Positions 32,964 to 40,107 of a stretch of 40,107 nucleotides of DNA are shown piece by piece; the stretch's first letter is position 1, and each line of letters opens with the position of its first letter. Origin of the DNA: an uncultured Ruminococcus sp. (GTDB lineage: Bacteria; Bacillota; Clostridia; Oscillospirales; CAG-272); assembly GCA_902782445.1 (NCBI GenBank), contig CACZNC010000029.1, positions 1-40,107 of the forward strand, given 5' to 3'. The translations under genes and the position numbers were made by a program. The notes under the pieces were generated by a model. That model searched no databases, was not told the origin of the DNA, and was given only the letters and a program-made list of their open reading frames with translations.

Positions 32964-34901
32964 ATGGAGTTTTACGCCGCAGGGAAGTCCTCTCCGGTCC
33001 GTGTGCCGGAAGGATTCGGAAACGAAAGGATCGGGGTCAATTCCCGGTATCTGACGAAGGACGGGAAGCCGTGGATCCCCGTGATGGGAGAATGCCATTA
33101 CAGCCGGATCCCCCGGGACAAATGGAAAGAGACGCTCCGGAAGATGAAGGATGGCGGCATCGAAGTCGCCGCAAGCTACGTCTTCTGGATCCACCACGAA
33201 GAAGAAAAGGGGAAGTTCGACTTTCACGGGAACCGGGATATCCGCCGGTTCATCGAACTGTGCCATGAACTGGGTCTGGAATTCTGCCTGCGAATCGGTC
33301 CGTGGGCACACGGGGAATGCAGAAACGGCGGGTTCCCGGACTGGCTTTGCCGGGAGTGCGGCGACAGCCTGCGCTCAACGAAGGAGCCGTATTTCGGATA
33401 CGCGAAGCGGTATATCGAAGCCGTTGCCGATCAAGTGCGCGGCCTCGATCTCTTCGGGATCCAGATCGAGAACGAAATGACGCACCGGCCGGAGTATCTC
33501 GAAGCGCTCCGCCGGGTCGTCGTGTCCGCCGGGCTCACCGCTCCCCTGTTCACCGCGACGGGATGGGGGAACGCGAAGCTCCCGGACACGCTGATCCCCA
33601 TGTACGGCGGATATCCGGAGGCTCCCTGGGCCGGGCATGTGCACGAGCTGGAGCCGAACGCCAACTACTTCTTCTCCTATGTGCGGGAGGACGGCAACAT
33701 CGGATCGGATCTTTTGTCCGTCGCGGAAGGGACCCGGCGGAACGAGGCTCCGGAAAACGTGTTCCCCTTCCTGTCCTGCGAGCTCGGCGGGGGAAATCAG
33801 TCCACCTACCACCGCCGCCCGCGCATTACGTCGAAGGATATCGAAGCGCTGGCCGTCTGCAAGCTCGGGAGCGGACTGAATCTGTTGGGCTACTATATGT
33901 ACGCGGGCGGGCTGAACCCTGTCGGGAAGACCACGATGCAGGAGAGCAAGGCCACCGGCTATCCCAACGACTGCCCGGTCCTCTCCTACGATTTTCAGGC
34001 TCCCGTCGGCGATATGGGACAGCTGCGCGAGAGTTGGTTCCGGCTGGCGCAGATCCATCGCTTCCTCCGCGACTTCGGCGAAGACCTCGCTCCGATGGCC
34101 GCCGTCATGCCGGAGGAGATGCCGTCCTCGCTGTCGGATGAAACGACGCTCCGATGCGCGCTCCGTACAAACGGGGAAGGTGGATTTCTGTTCGTCAACA
34201 ACCACATCCGGCTGAAAGAACTGCCCGCACACAGATCGGTTCCCTTCGCGTTCCGCTTTGAGAAGGACTCCGTCGCTTTCGAAATGGATGTCCCCTCGGA
34301 CAGCAGCTTTTTCATTCCGGTCAACCTGACCTTCGCCGGGCAGAAGATCCGCTATGCCTTCGCCCAGCCGGTCAGCCGGAGCGGAAACACGCTGACGCTC
34401 GAGAAGATCCCCGGCCTCGATCCGGTCGTATCGCTCGGAGACGGAAGGACGGTGCTTCTGAACGAGGGGGACAATCGGATTGCGGACTTGAATATCGTGC
34501 TTCTTCCCCGGGAGCCCTATCAACCGACCTCGCTCACCCCCGTAGCCGTTGAAAAAGTCCCCGCGTCCTGCTCCCCCGAAGTGCTGATGGGACACCTTCC
34601 CGTTAAAGACCGCACCGTCGAATACGCGGTCCGCTGGACGGAGGGCGACCGCTGGCTGGTGATCCGGGTAAAGGGGAATGTCGCGGGGTTCTATGCGGAC
34701 GGCGCCCTTGTCAGCGACGCCTATCTCGACGGTCTGCCGTGGGTGATCGACCTGCGGCATTTGAAGGCGCGGGAAGGAATACTCAAGATCCAGCCGCTGA
34801 CGGAGGAGGATCGGGGCAGGATGTATCTCGAAATCCCCTTCGAGCCCGGGATCTTTGCGCCGGAGGCATTCGTTTCCGGAGAGGATATTCTGAAGATCTG
34901 A
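32964..34901 (+). CDS. GH35 beta-galactosidase
   Basis: A 645-residue family 35 enzyme that releases terminal beta-galactose. Barrel landmarks: GECHYSRIPRDKW, EVAASYVFWIHHE, FCLRIGPWAHGECRNGGFPD, the acid/base Glu171 in GIQIENE and the nucleophile Glu273 in SCELGGG. C-terminal beta domains (about 380-645) follow, as in bacterial GH35 proteins. No signal peptide: cytoplasmic. GGGAG lies eight bases before the ATG. There is no clear promoter of its own; it may be read from the promoter at 32201 through the GH29 remnant. Intact, unlike most neighbours on this side. Confidence 0.92.
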   Translation: MEFYAAGKSSPVRVPEGFGNERIGVNSRYLTKDGKPWIPVMGECHYSRIPRDKWKETLRKMKDGGIEVAASYVFWIHHEEEKGKFDFHGNRDIRRFIELCHELGLEFCLRIGPWAHGECRNGGFPDWLCRECGDSLRSTKEPYFGYAKRYIEAVADQVRGLDLFGIQIENEMTHRPEYLEALRRVVVSAGLTAPLFTATGWGNAKLPDTLIPMYGGYPEAPWAGHVHELEPNANYFFSYVREDGNIGSDLLSVAEGTRRNEAPENVFPFLSCELGGGNQSTYHRRPRITSKDIEALAVCKLGSGLNLLGYYMYAGGLNPVGKTTMQESKATGYPNDCPVLSYDFQAPVGDMGQLRESWFRLAQIHRFLRDFGEDLAPMAAVMPEEMPSSLSDETTLRCALRTNGEGGFLFVNNHIRLKELPAHRSVPFAFRFEKDSVAFEMDVPSDSSFFIPVNLTFAGQKIRYAFAQPVSRSGNTLTLEKIPGLDPVVSLGDGRTVLLNEGDNRIADLNIVLLPREPYQPTSLTPVAVEKVPASCSPEVLMGHLPVKDRTVEYAVRWTEGDRWLVIRVKGNVAGFYADGALVSDAYLDGLPWVIDLRHLKAREGILKIQPLTEEDRGRMYLEIPFEPGIFAPEAFVSGEDILKI

Positions 34902-35019
34902 TTCTGTCCGGGGAAGGTGCCAGCATACCCCGTCTGCCGATCTTTTGCACATTTTCCCCTCTGTCAGCCCGGCCGCGGGGGAGTAAAACACCTTTCTGCC
35001 TCCCCGTCCGGAATATGTA

Positions 35020-35039
35020 TGATAAATCAAACTTTATCA
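35020..35039. promoter_or_regulatory. dyad upstream of the BlaI-type gene, possible operator
   Basis: A perfect 7-base inverted repeat TGATAAA (35020-35026) and TTTATCA (35033-35039) separated by six bases lies 20 bases before the start codon. Its position suits self-regulation by the tandem winged-helix protein; that is inference. Confidence 0.45.
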
Positions 35040-35058
35040 AAATCCGAGTCTTTGATCT

Positions 35059-35718
35059 ATGAACAATAAACTCACTCCGAAAGAACTTGAAATTATGGAG
35101 GCCATCTGGAGCGCCCACGCCTCCCTGAACCGTCTCCTCTTCAAAAGGGACATTCTCCGGTTTGACGGCGGCCTGAGCCCGAGCACGCTCACCAATGCGC
35201 TGAACACTCTGGAATACAAGAAATACATCCGTTTCGAACAACCGCAGGGCATGTCGAGGGGGTATCTGCCCCTGATGAGCAGGGAAGAGTACGAGAGGCA
35301 GAGGGCAGTTCCCCCGGCTGTGATACCGCTCGGAAAAGAAAACGAAGAAAAGATCCTGCCCTCCTCGGAGTTTGCCGTCCTGAGCGCGCTCTGGGATGCG
35401 GAGGAAGCCTGCGGCCGCCCTGTCTGCTCGAAAGAACTCCTTCGTGGGACGGATCTGGCGGGACGGTGGGAACTGACCACGATTTTGACCTTTCTCCTCC
35501 GTCTTGAAAACAAAGGGTTTGTGACGTATGAGAGGGTGGGACGGTATAAATGTTTTTCAGCCGCGGTCTCCCGCAGGGAATATCAGAAAAAAGCCCTGAA
35601 AGTCTTTCTTGACCGGGTGATGCTCGGAAACCGGGTCGCTCTTGCCCGTCTTCTCATCGACGAAATGTCCGGGGAGGAGCTCTCAGCGGCCAAATACATA
35701 TTGACGGACGGGACCTGA
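35059..35718 (+). CDS. tandem BlaI/MecI-type transcriptional regulator
   Basis: A 219-residue protein with two winged-helix repeats: the first (about 5-80) LTPKELEIMEAIWSAHASLN ... LSPSTLTNALNTLEYKKYIRF, the second (about 95-175) PSSEFAVLSALWDAEEACGR ... WELTTILTFLLRLENKGFVTY, each like the BlaI/MecI DNA-binding domain. A normal BlaI protein has one such domain plus a dimerisation tail (about 120 residues) and works with a BlaR1 sensor; here two are fused and no BlaR1 is nearby. No ribosome binding site is visible before the ATG. The dyad at 35020-35039 may be its operator. Confidence 0.8.
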   Translation: MNNKLTPKELEIMEAIWSAHASLNRLLFKRDILRFDGGLSPSTLTNALNTLEYKKYIRFEQPQGMSRGYLPLMSREEYERQRAVPPAVIPLGKENEEKILPSSEFAVLSALWDAEEACGRPVCSKELLRGTDLAGRWELTTILTFLLRLENKGFVTYERVGRYKCFSAAVSRREYQKKALKVFLDRVMLGNRVALARLLIDEMSGEELSAAKYILTDGT

Positions 35719-35819
35719 CAATAACATGGGACCGCGCCCGACGGGGGATCCCGCCGCCTACTTCCGATCCCACCGTCATGAACGCGGTTCGGGATGCACA
35801 GCCGAACGGACCGCCCTTC

Positions 35820-37349
35820 TCATTCCATGCCGGAGGGGGAAGCGGCAAGCTGTTTCACCGCCTCCGAGATCTTCTTCACCGTGTCCGAGGCGATCATGCT
35901 CACCGCGCCGGATTCAGCCTCTGCCAGCTCGCCCGCGCGTCCGTTGACCCACGCGGCAGACGCCGCCGCTTCGAGGGGATCGGAGCACACTGCCGCCACC
36001 GCCGAAAGGATGCCGGACAGCACGTCCCCGCTCCCCGCCGTCGCCATGCCGGGGCAGCCCCTGTCGACAAGGAAGGTCCGTTCGCCGTTCGTCACGACCG
36101 TCGTCGGTCCTTTGAGCAGAACGGTCGCTCCCGTCTCACGGGCGTATTCCTCCGCGAACGGAATGGGAGAGGACAGGATCTCGCCGATGCTCTTCCCGGT
36201 CAGCCGCGCGAATTCCATGGTGTGGGGCGTGAGGATGACATGTCCGGGCGAGGCGCGGAGCAGATTTTTTCCTTCTTCTCCAAGACGTGCGAGCGCGTTC
36301 AGGCCGTCCGCGTCGACGATCAGCGCGCCGGGGAAATGCGTGAGAAGCCAGGAAACGATCTTCTCCGTCTCCTCTCCGCCGCCCGCTCCCATGCCGAAGG
36401 CCGCCGATTTCACGCCCCGCGTCAGTTCCGCGAGGGAATCCTCGTCGAACCGAAGCCCGCCCTCCGTCTCCGGCATCGGGAAGAGCGTCGCTTCGAGGAT
36501 CTCGGGAGCGAGGATCGGCGAAAGACCCGCCGGCGCCGCGAGCTTCACGACGCCCGCTCCGGCCCGCATGGCGGCGTTTGCCATGGCCGCGAGACGGATC
36601 GCGCCGCTGTACCGTGAAGAGCCGCCGATGAGGGCGATATAGCCGTAGGTCGATTTGTTCGAGAAATGCTTTCGCGGGGGAAACGCCCGGGCCGCGTCCG
36701 ACGCCTCGAACAGCGCGTACCGGCCTGCCTCCCCGGCCGGGACGATGCCGATGTCGACGACGCGTTTTTCCCGCATCACGTCCATCGCGCGGCCGAGGAA
36801 ATGACCGGGCTGGTAAAATCCGACGCTGACCGTCAGATCGGATGCGACGGCGTCCGCTCCCATGCCGCTGTCCCCGCCGAGACCGGAATTGATGTCCGCG
36901 GAGACGACGAACGCGCCTTTTTCGTGACAGGCGTTGATTGCAAGGATCGCCTGCCGTTCGGTCCCCTGCGCCTCGCCGCGGAACCCCGTGCCGAAGATGC
37001 AGTCCGCGATCGAGGCGTAACCGGAGAGATCCGGGTGTTCGGTGAAGTCATATACCCCGATGCCCGCCGTCCCGCAGAGTCCGAGATAATACGCCCCGTC
37101 CTCCGAGACGCGCGGCGATACGCGGTACACGGCGCAGCCGATCCCGGCCTCTTTCAGAAGCAGGGCCAGAGCATACCCGTCCCCGGCGTTGTTCCCGCTC
37201 CCGCATACGACGGCCACGGGCTCTTTCCATGACGCGGCGTGAAAAATCCCCTCGGCGGCGCGGCGCATGAGCTCCCGGGAGGGGATGCCCCCTTCGATGG
37301 CCGCGCGGTCGGATTCCCGCATGAGGGCGACGGACAGAACAGGCAGCAT
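35820..37349 (-). CDS. nnr: bifunctional NAD(P)HX epimerase/dehydratase
   Basis: A 509-residue repair enzyme for damaged NADH/NADPH hydrates. The N-terminal YjeF domain (about 1-215) has GSGNNAGDGYALA and SADINSGLGGDSG; the C-terminal ribokinase-like dehydratase (about 215-509) has YGYIALIGGSSRYSGAIRLA, VDADGLNAL, LTPHTMEFARL and the catalytic-loop AGSGDVLSGI. This fusion is standard in bacteria. The ATG at 37349 follows TGGAGGT; nine extra residues upstream have no such site. Convergent with the BlaI-type gene. Confidence 0.93.
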   Translation of the reverse strand: MLPVLSVALMRESDRAAIEGGIPSRELMRRAAEGIFHAASWKEPVAVVCGSGNNAGDGYALALLLKEAGIGCAVYRVSPRVSEDGAYYLGLCGTAGIGVYDFTEHPDLSGYASIADCIFGTGFRGEAQGTERQAILAINACHEKGAFVVSADINSGLGGDSGMGADAVASDLTVSVGFYQPGHFLGRAMDVMREKRVVDIGIVPAGEAGRYALFEASDAARAFPPRKHFSNKSTYGYIALIGGSSRYSGAIRLAAMANAAMRAGAGVVKLAAPAGLSPILAPEILEATLFPMPETEGGLRFDEDSLAELTRGVKSAAFGMGAGGGEETEKIVSWLLTHFPGALIVDADGLNALARLGEEGKNLLRASPGHVILTPHTMEFARLTGKSIGEILSSPIPFAEEYARETGATVLLKGPTTVVTNGERTFLVDRGCPGMATAGSGDVLSGILSAVAAVCSDPLEAAASAAWVNGRAGELAEAESGAVSMIASDTVKKISEAVKQLAASPSGME

Positions 37350-37400
37350 ACAGACCTCCAGACACCTGTTGTTCATTGCGGCGACATGAGCGCGGCTGTG

Positions 37401-37505
37401 AACACAGGGGTATTTTTTTTATGTCATACGTCGGGCGTTCTGCCGGATCAGGCACCGGCTTGCTTGTGAACCTGTGCGAATTCCGATGCCGGCATCCCCT
37501 GTGTT
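37401..37505. repeat. 10-base inverted repeat between nnr and the mini solute-binding gene
   Basis: AACACAGGGG (37401-37410) and CCCCTGTGTT (37496-37505) are perfect complements 85 bases apart. The first arm overlaps a short CTGTG-AA-CACAG hairpin and is followed by eight T on the plus strand. No gene lies between. Confidence 0.4.
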
Positions 37506-37556
37506 CGGACGGACCCGAAAGGGAACCAGGTCGCGGATTTCCGGTCAGTCCATAAA

Positions 37557-37946
37557 CTATTTGATGATATTCTCGTAGGTTTTCGTCATCATCTTGATAT
37601 TCTTCTGGAGGTTCGAAGCGTAGGTACCGGGGTCTTTGAACAGGTTTGCGAGCTGCCAGGTCCAGCCGTTCCATCCGCAGTACAGATAACCGAAGTCCAT
37701 GACGCGGCCGTCCATGACGATCTGCATCATCTCCCCGGATTCCTCGTCCCGGGCCACCTTTGTCTGCAGGGAGACGTCGACGTAGGCGGGTACCACGGTA
37801 TTCGTGGAATACGCGCTCATGGCTTCGATCTTCACAGTCTCGTCGGGAGAATTCTGAACGGTGGATTCGCCGCATCCCGGGAGGGACCCCGCCATGAGCA
37901 GAACCGTCAGAGCGAGGGACAGGGATTTCATATTCATGCGTTTCAT
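37557..37946 (-). CDS. mini solute-binding lipoprotein with large internal deletion
   Basis: A 129-residue frame with intact promoter, ribosome binding site (AGGAG) and lipoprotein signal: a hydrophobic stretch and the lipobox SLPGC (Cys25), followed by GESTVQN as in the full-length paralog at 38416. It then jumps to the paralog's C-terminal region (SAYSTNTVVPAYVDVSLQTK, IVMDGRVMDFGYLY). Roughly 350 residues are missing, in frame. It could be exported and lipid-anchored but lacks the sugar-binding lobes. It may be a decaying gene or a functional leftover; its divergent partner starts 470 bases away. Confidence 0.65.
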   Translation of the reverse strand: MKRMNMKSLSLALTVLLMAGSLPGCGESTVQNSPDETVKIEAMSAYSTNTVVPAYVDVSLQTKVARDEESGEMMQIVMDGRVMDFGYLYCGWNGWTWQLANLFKDPGTYASNLQKNIKMMTKTYENIIK

Positions 37947-38028
37947 GCTGAGCTCCTGTTCATTCAAAAGATTTCGGCTTTGCTGTCAAATATTCTGCGG
38001 AGGCGTTTTTTCCGATGGAACCGAGAGT

Positions 38029-38057
38029 AGTATAGCAAATTCCGCAGGGGCTGTCAA
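38029..38057 (-). promoter_or_regulatory. sigma-A promoter of the mini solute-binding gene
   Basis: Minus strand: -35 TTGACA (38057-38052), 17-base spacer, -10 TATACT (38034-38029), about 85 bases before the start codon at 37946. Confidence 0.75.
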
Positions 38058-38268
38058 GGGGGCGGGAAGGCTCTGAAAGTCAGCGGCTTTCCTTTGCCGG
38101 ACATGTCCGCGGGCCCCTCCGTGCCGTACTGATATCCCTCCGGATCTCCGAACGGTTTCGTCGGTTTTTCGGTATTTCCGCTCGCAGGTTTCATGTTCCC
38201 GGCGGCAGCCGAAGCGAAGTCCTCCTGTATGATTATACACCGGACCGGACCGAAATGCAAGTCCCCGG

Positions 38269-38297
38269 TTGACAGGCCGGGCATTTTCGGGTATAAT
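38269..38297 (+). promoter_or_regulatory. sigma-A promoter of the full-length solute-binding gene
   Basis: -35 TTGACA (38269-38274), 17-base spacer, -10 TATAAT (38292-38297), a perfect consensus, about 120 bases before the start codon at 38416. The stretch 38058-38268 between the divergent promoters holds no gene. Confidence 0.8.
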
Positions 38298-38415
38298 CAG
38301 ATCGGAGGACACAGCGGGCTGGGATCATCTGCGCGGATGCCCGGCACGGCGGCTGTTCTGCCTCCCGACACGACGCCGACGGAGAAAAATAAACATGACA
38401 GAAGAGGAGATCATC

Positions 38416-39894
38416 ATGAAAAATCTCGTTTCAGGCCTGTTATGTGCGGCCCTTATACTGACCGCCCTCCTCACCGGATGCGGCGAGACGACTGTCCAGA
38501 ATCCGGATCCGGGCACGGCGGAGGTTTCGGAGATCGATCCCGGAGTCCTCCCCGCCGAGGAGGAGACGGAAGAGCCTTCCTACGACCCGGGGATCGGAAG
38601 CGCCGACTACAAGGGACGGGACTTTATGATCATGGATCGCACCCCTGACAGCAGCGGGTGGTGGATCAGCATGGACGTCTATTCCGAAGAACTGAACGGA
38701 GAACCGCTCAACGACGCGGTTTTCAACCGGAATGAGACAGTCAACCAGTACTTCAATATCAAGATACAGCCGCACAGGATCCCCGACGGCAATTTCCTGC
38801 AGACGCTCCGGAATTCGGCGGCGGCAAACGATCATGTCATGGACCTCGCCATGCTGACGCTCGGGACGTCGATCTCCTCCGCGAAGAGCGGCCTGCTCTT
38901 TGATCTGAACGAATTCGACGTCTTTCACCCGGACGCGCCCTACTATACGCACAGCATTCTCCGCGACACTTCGATCCTGAACCGGAATTATCTTGCCGTC
39001 GGAGACATGACGCTCGTGGCAAACGAGGGAACATGGTCCATGATGTACAACAAGCAGGTCGCGGAAAACTACGGCGTGGAAGGGCTTTACGATCTTGTGC
39101 GGAGCGGTGAGTGGACGGTGGACCGTTTCTATTCGCTGGTCAAGGATATCGGAACGGACGACGGAAACGGGAAACCGGACCTGAACGACTTCTTCGGGAT
39201 CCTCACGACGGGGGACGCCTATCATGCGTTCGTGTACGCGCTGGACTACAAGGTCCTCGACAAGGACGAGAACGACGCCCCTGTCTTCCGCGGCTTCACC
39301 GAACGGCTGCAGGAGGCGGCGGAGAAGATCGACAGGATCCTGAACGACGACCGCATCACCTGCCACGGTCAGCTCGGCGGAGACTGGTCGGTCTTCCAGC
39401 AGATGTTCGAAGGGAATCAGTCTCTGTTCTATTCGGAAGTCCTGCAGTGCGTGACCCGCCTGCGCAACATGGATGTGGACTTCGGTCTTCTGCCCCTCCC
39501 GAAATTCGACGAATTGCAGGAGGCCTATCACACGGACGTGCATTCCTGGGCGTCGGACGCTCTGACGATCCCCACCGTGGCGGAAGACCCGGAGATGTCG
39601 GCCAACGTATTTGAGTACCTGTCCTTCGCGTCGATGAGCACCCTCAAGCCGGCTTACTACGACAAAGTCCTCACCTACAAGGCCATGCGCGACGAGGATT
39701 CCGTGGAAATGCTCGACTATCTCCTGGACGGCCGCGTCGTGGATCTCGGTTATCTCGACGACACCGGGACCGTTTACAGCGGACTGCATACGCAGCTTGC
39801 CAGCGGAAATACGGATCTGGCTTCGTTCTTCGAGAAACGAGAGAGATCCGCGGAAAAGCAGCTGGCAAAACTCCTGGCCGCGTTCGAGGGATGA
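38416..39894 (+). CDS. extracellular solute-binding lipoprotein, full length
   Basis: A 492-residue lipoprotein: signal peptide LVSGLLCAALILTALLTGC with lipidated Cys22, an acidic Glu/Pro linker, then the two-lobed fold. Recognisable segments are LTLGTSISSAKSGLLFDLNE, NEGTWSMMYNKQVAENYGV, DDGNGKPDLNDFFGI, LLPLPKFDELQEAYH and LLDGRVVDLGYLDD. It belongs to the large family of substrate-binding proteins tied to carbohydrate ABC importers in Clostridia, but no permease or ATPase is here, and the family's usual substrate is unknown. It is the reference for the fragments at 17836, 25154 and 37557. GAGGAG lies before the ATG. Confidence 0.88.
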   Translation: MKNLVSGLLCAALILTALLTGCGETTVQNPDPGTAEVSEIDPGVLPAEEETEEPSYDPGIGSADYKGRDFMIMDRTPDSSGWWISMDVYSEELNGEPLNDAVFNRNETVNQYFNIKIQPHRIPDGNFLQTLRNSAAANDHVMDLAMLTLGTSISSAKSGLLFDLNEFDVFHPDAPYYTHSILRDTSILNRNYLAVGDMTLVANEGTWSMMYNKQVAENYGVEGLYDLVRSGEWTVDRFYSLVKDIGTDDGNGKPDLNDFFGILTTGDAYHAFVYALDYKVLDKDENDAPVFRGFTERLQEAAEKIDRILNDDRITCHGQLGGDWSVFQQMFEGNQSLFYSEVLQCVTRLRNMDVDFGLLPLPKFDELQEAYHTDVHSWASDALTIPTVAEDPEMSANVFEYLSFASMSTLKPAYYDKVLTYKAMRDEDSVEMLDYLLDGRVVDLGYLDDTGTVYSGLHTQLASGNTDLASFFEKRERSAEKQLAKLLAAFEG

Positions 39895-39933
39895 ATCCTT
39901 TGTCACGGTAGTCTTCCCGCAGAAAAAACCATA

Positions 39934-39960
39934 GGCTCACCATCCCCGGTGGGCCTTTCT
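39934..39960 (+). terminator. intrinsic terminator of the solute-binding gene
   Basis: GGCTCACC (39934-39941), six-base loop, GGTGGGCC (39948-39955) with one G-T pair, followed by TTTCTTCT. Confidence 0.7.
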
Positions 39961-40107
39961 TCTGCCTGCTCCGATCCTGTCGCACGGATGCCGTTTTCCC
40001 GTGATTTTATACTATATTCCTTCTATAAAGCTGTCTTCATGGGTTTTGATCGCTCTCCGTAGAATGCGAACGACGGGGTGGGAATACCATTTATCCAAAC
40101 ATGACTT
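39961..40107. other. right edge, no gene seen
   Basis: No start codon with a ribosome binding site or recognisable protein lies in the last 147 bases; a promoter for a gene beyond the edge is possible but not clear. Confidence 0.4.

Noticed and set aside
33375..35030. 551-residue frame on the minus strand
   Set aside because: Shadow of GH35; high-GC codon bias opens the opposite frame.
38440..39906. 488-residue frame on the minus strand
   Set aside because: Antisense to the full-length solute-binding gene, which has promoter, lipobox and paralogs.
1..40107. CRISPR array, tRNA, rRNA, prophage or intact insertion sequence
   Set aside because: No regularly spaced repeats, cloverleaf sequences, rRNA motifs, phage structural genes or transposase motifs were found.

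Overview
The window looks like chromosome from an anaerobic, gut- or rumen-type Clostridia bacterium (Oscillospirales/Christensenellales-like; this is inference from gene content only). Support: Shine-Dalgarno-led genes, sigma-A promoters of the form TTGACA-N17-TATAAT before many genes, a CIRCE operator at a heat-shock gene, a sporulation-type sigma factor remnant, the tail of a Clostridia-style group II intron, and many glycan-degradation genes with large solute-binding lipoproteins. I see no rRNA, tRNA, CRISPR array, phage module or intact transposase.

Layout. 1-6 kb: a partial gene at the left edge, a DUF3846 remnant, an operon of a GH2 glycosidase and a frameshifted BNR/sialidase-like gene on the minus strand, then a divergent HpcH/HpaI aldolase and a LURP-one-related protein. 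6-6.6 kb: a pile of fragments (sigma factor, group II intron 3' end, MntP). 6.7-12.6 kb: HtrA protease and Hsp20 on the minus strand, and a GT4 glycosyltransferase plus GH13 alpha-glucosidase operon on the plus strand. 12.6-16.4 kb: flavodoxin-like reductase, a membrane protein and SfsA, among fragments of an alpha/beta hydrolase, TraX, an AAA ATPase, an S66 peptidase and a carbohydrate-binding domain. 16.7-28 kb: a CE15-like esterase, two related TIM-barrel glycosidase-like proteins, a small protein, a DUF998 membrane protein, an intact sialidase, acylphosphatase and a six-hairpin glycosidase-like protein, with three to four more remnants. 28.3-28.5 kb: a stand-alone structured RNA with its own promoter and terminator. 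28.8-40 kb: a small membrane protein with an ABC exporter, a conserved hypothetical, a GH29 fragment, a GH35 beta-galactosidase, a tandem BlaI-type regulator, the NAD(P)HX repair enzyme, a deleted mini solute-binding protein and one full-length solute-binding lipoprotein.

How the parts fit. The intact enzymes (GH2, GH35, GH13, sialidase-like, CE15-like and the six-hairpin protein) suggest a glycan scavenger living on plant or host polysaccharides. Four copies of one solute-binding lipoprotein family lie next to these genes, but only one is full length and no sugar-transport permease is present here. HtrA and Hsp20 form an envelope/heat-stress block.

Two things stand out. First, between the intact genes lie about 17 gene fragments whose ends are joined abruptly, as if repeated deletions had collapsed a longer region. 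Second, a roughly 190-nt RNA gene at 28289-28479 (minus) has a consensus promoter, an elaborate hairpin architecture and an intrinsic terminator; it may be a raiA-type RNA or something undescribed.
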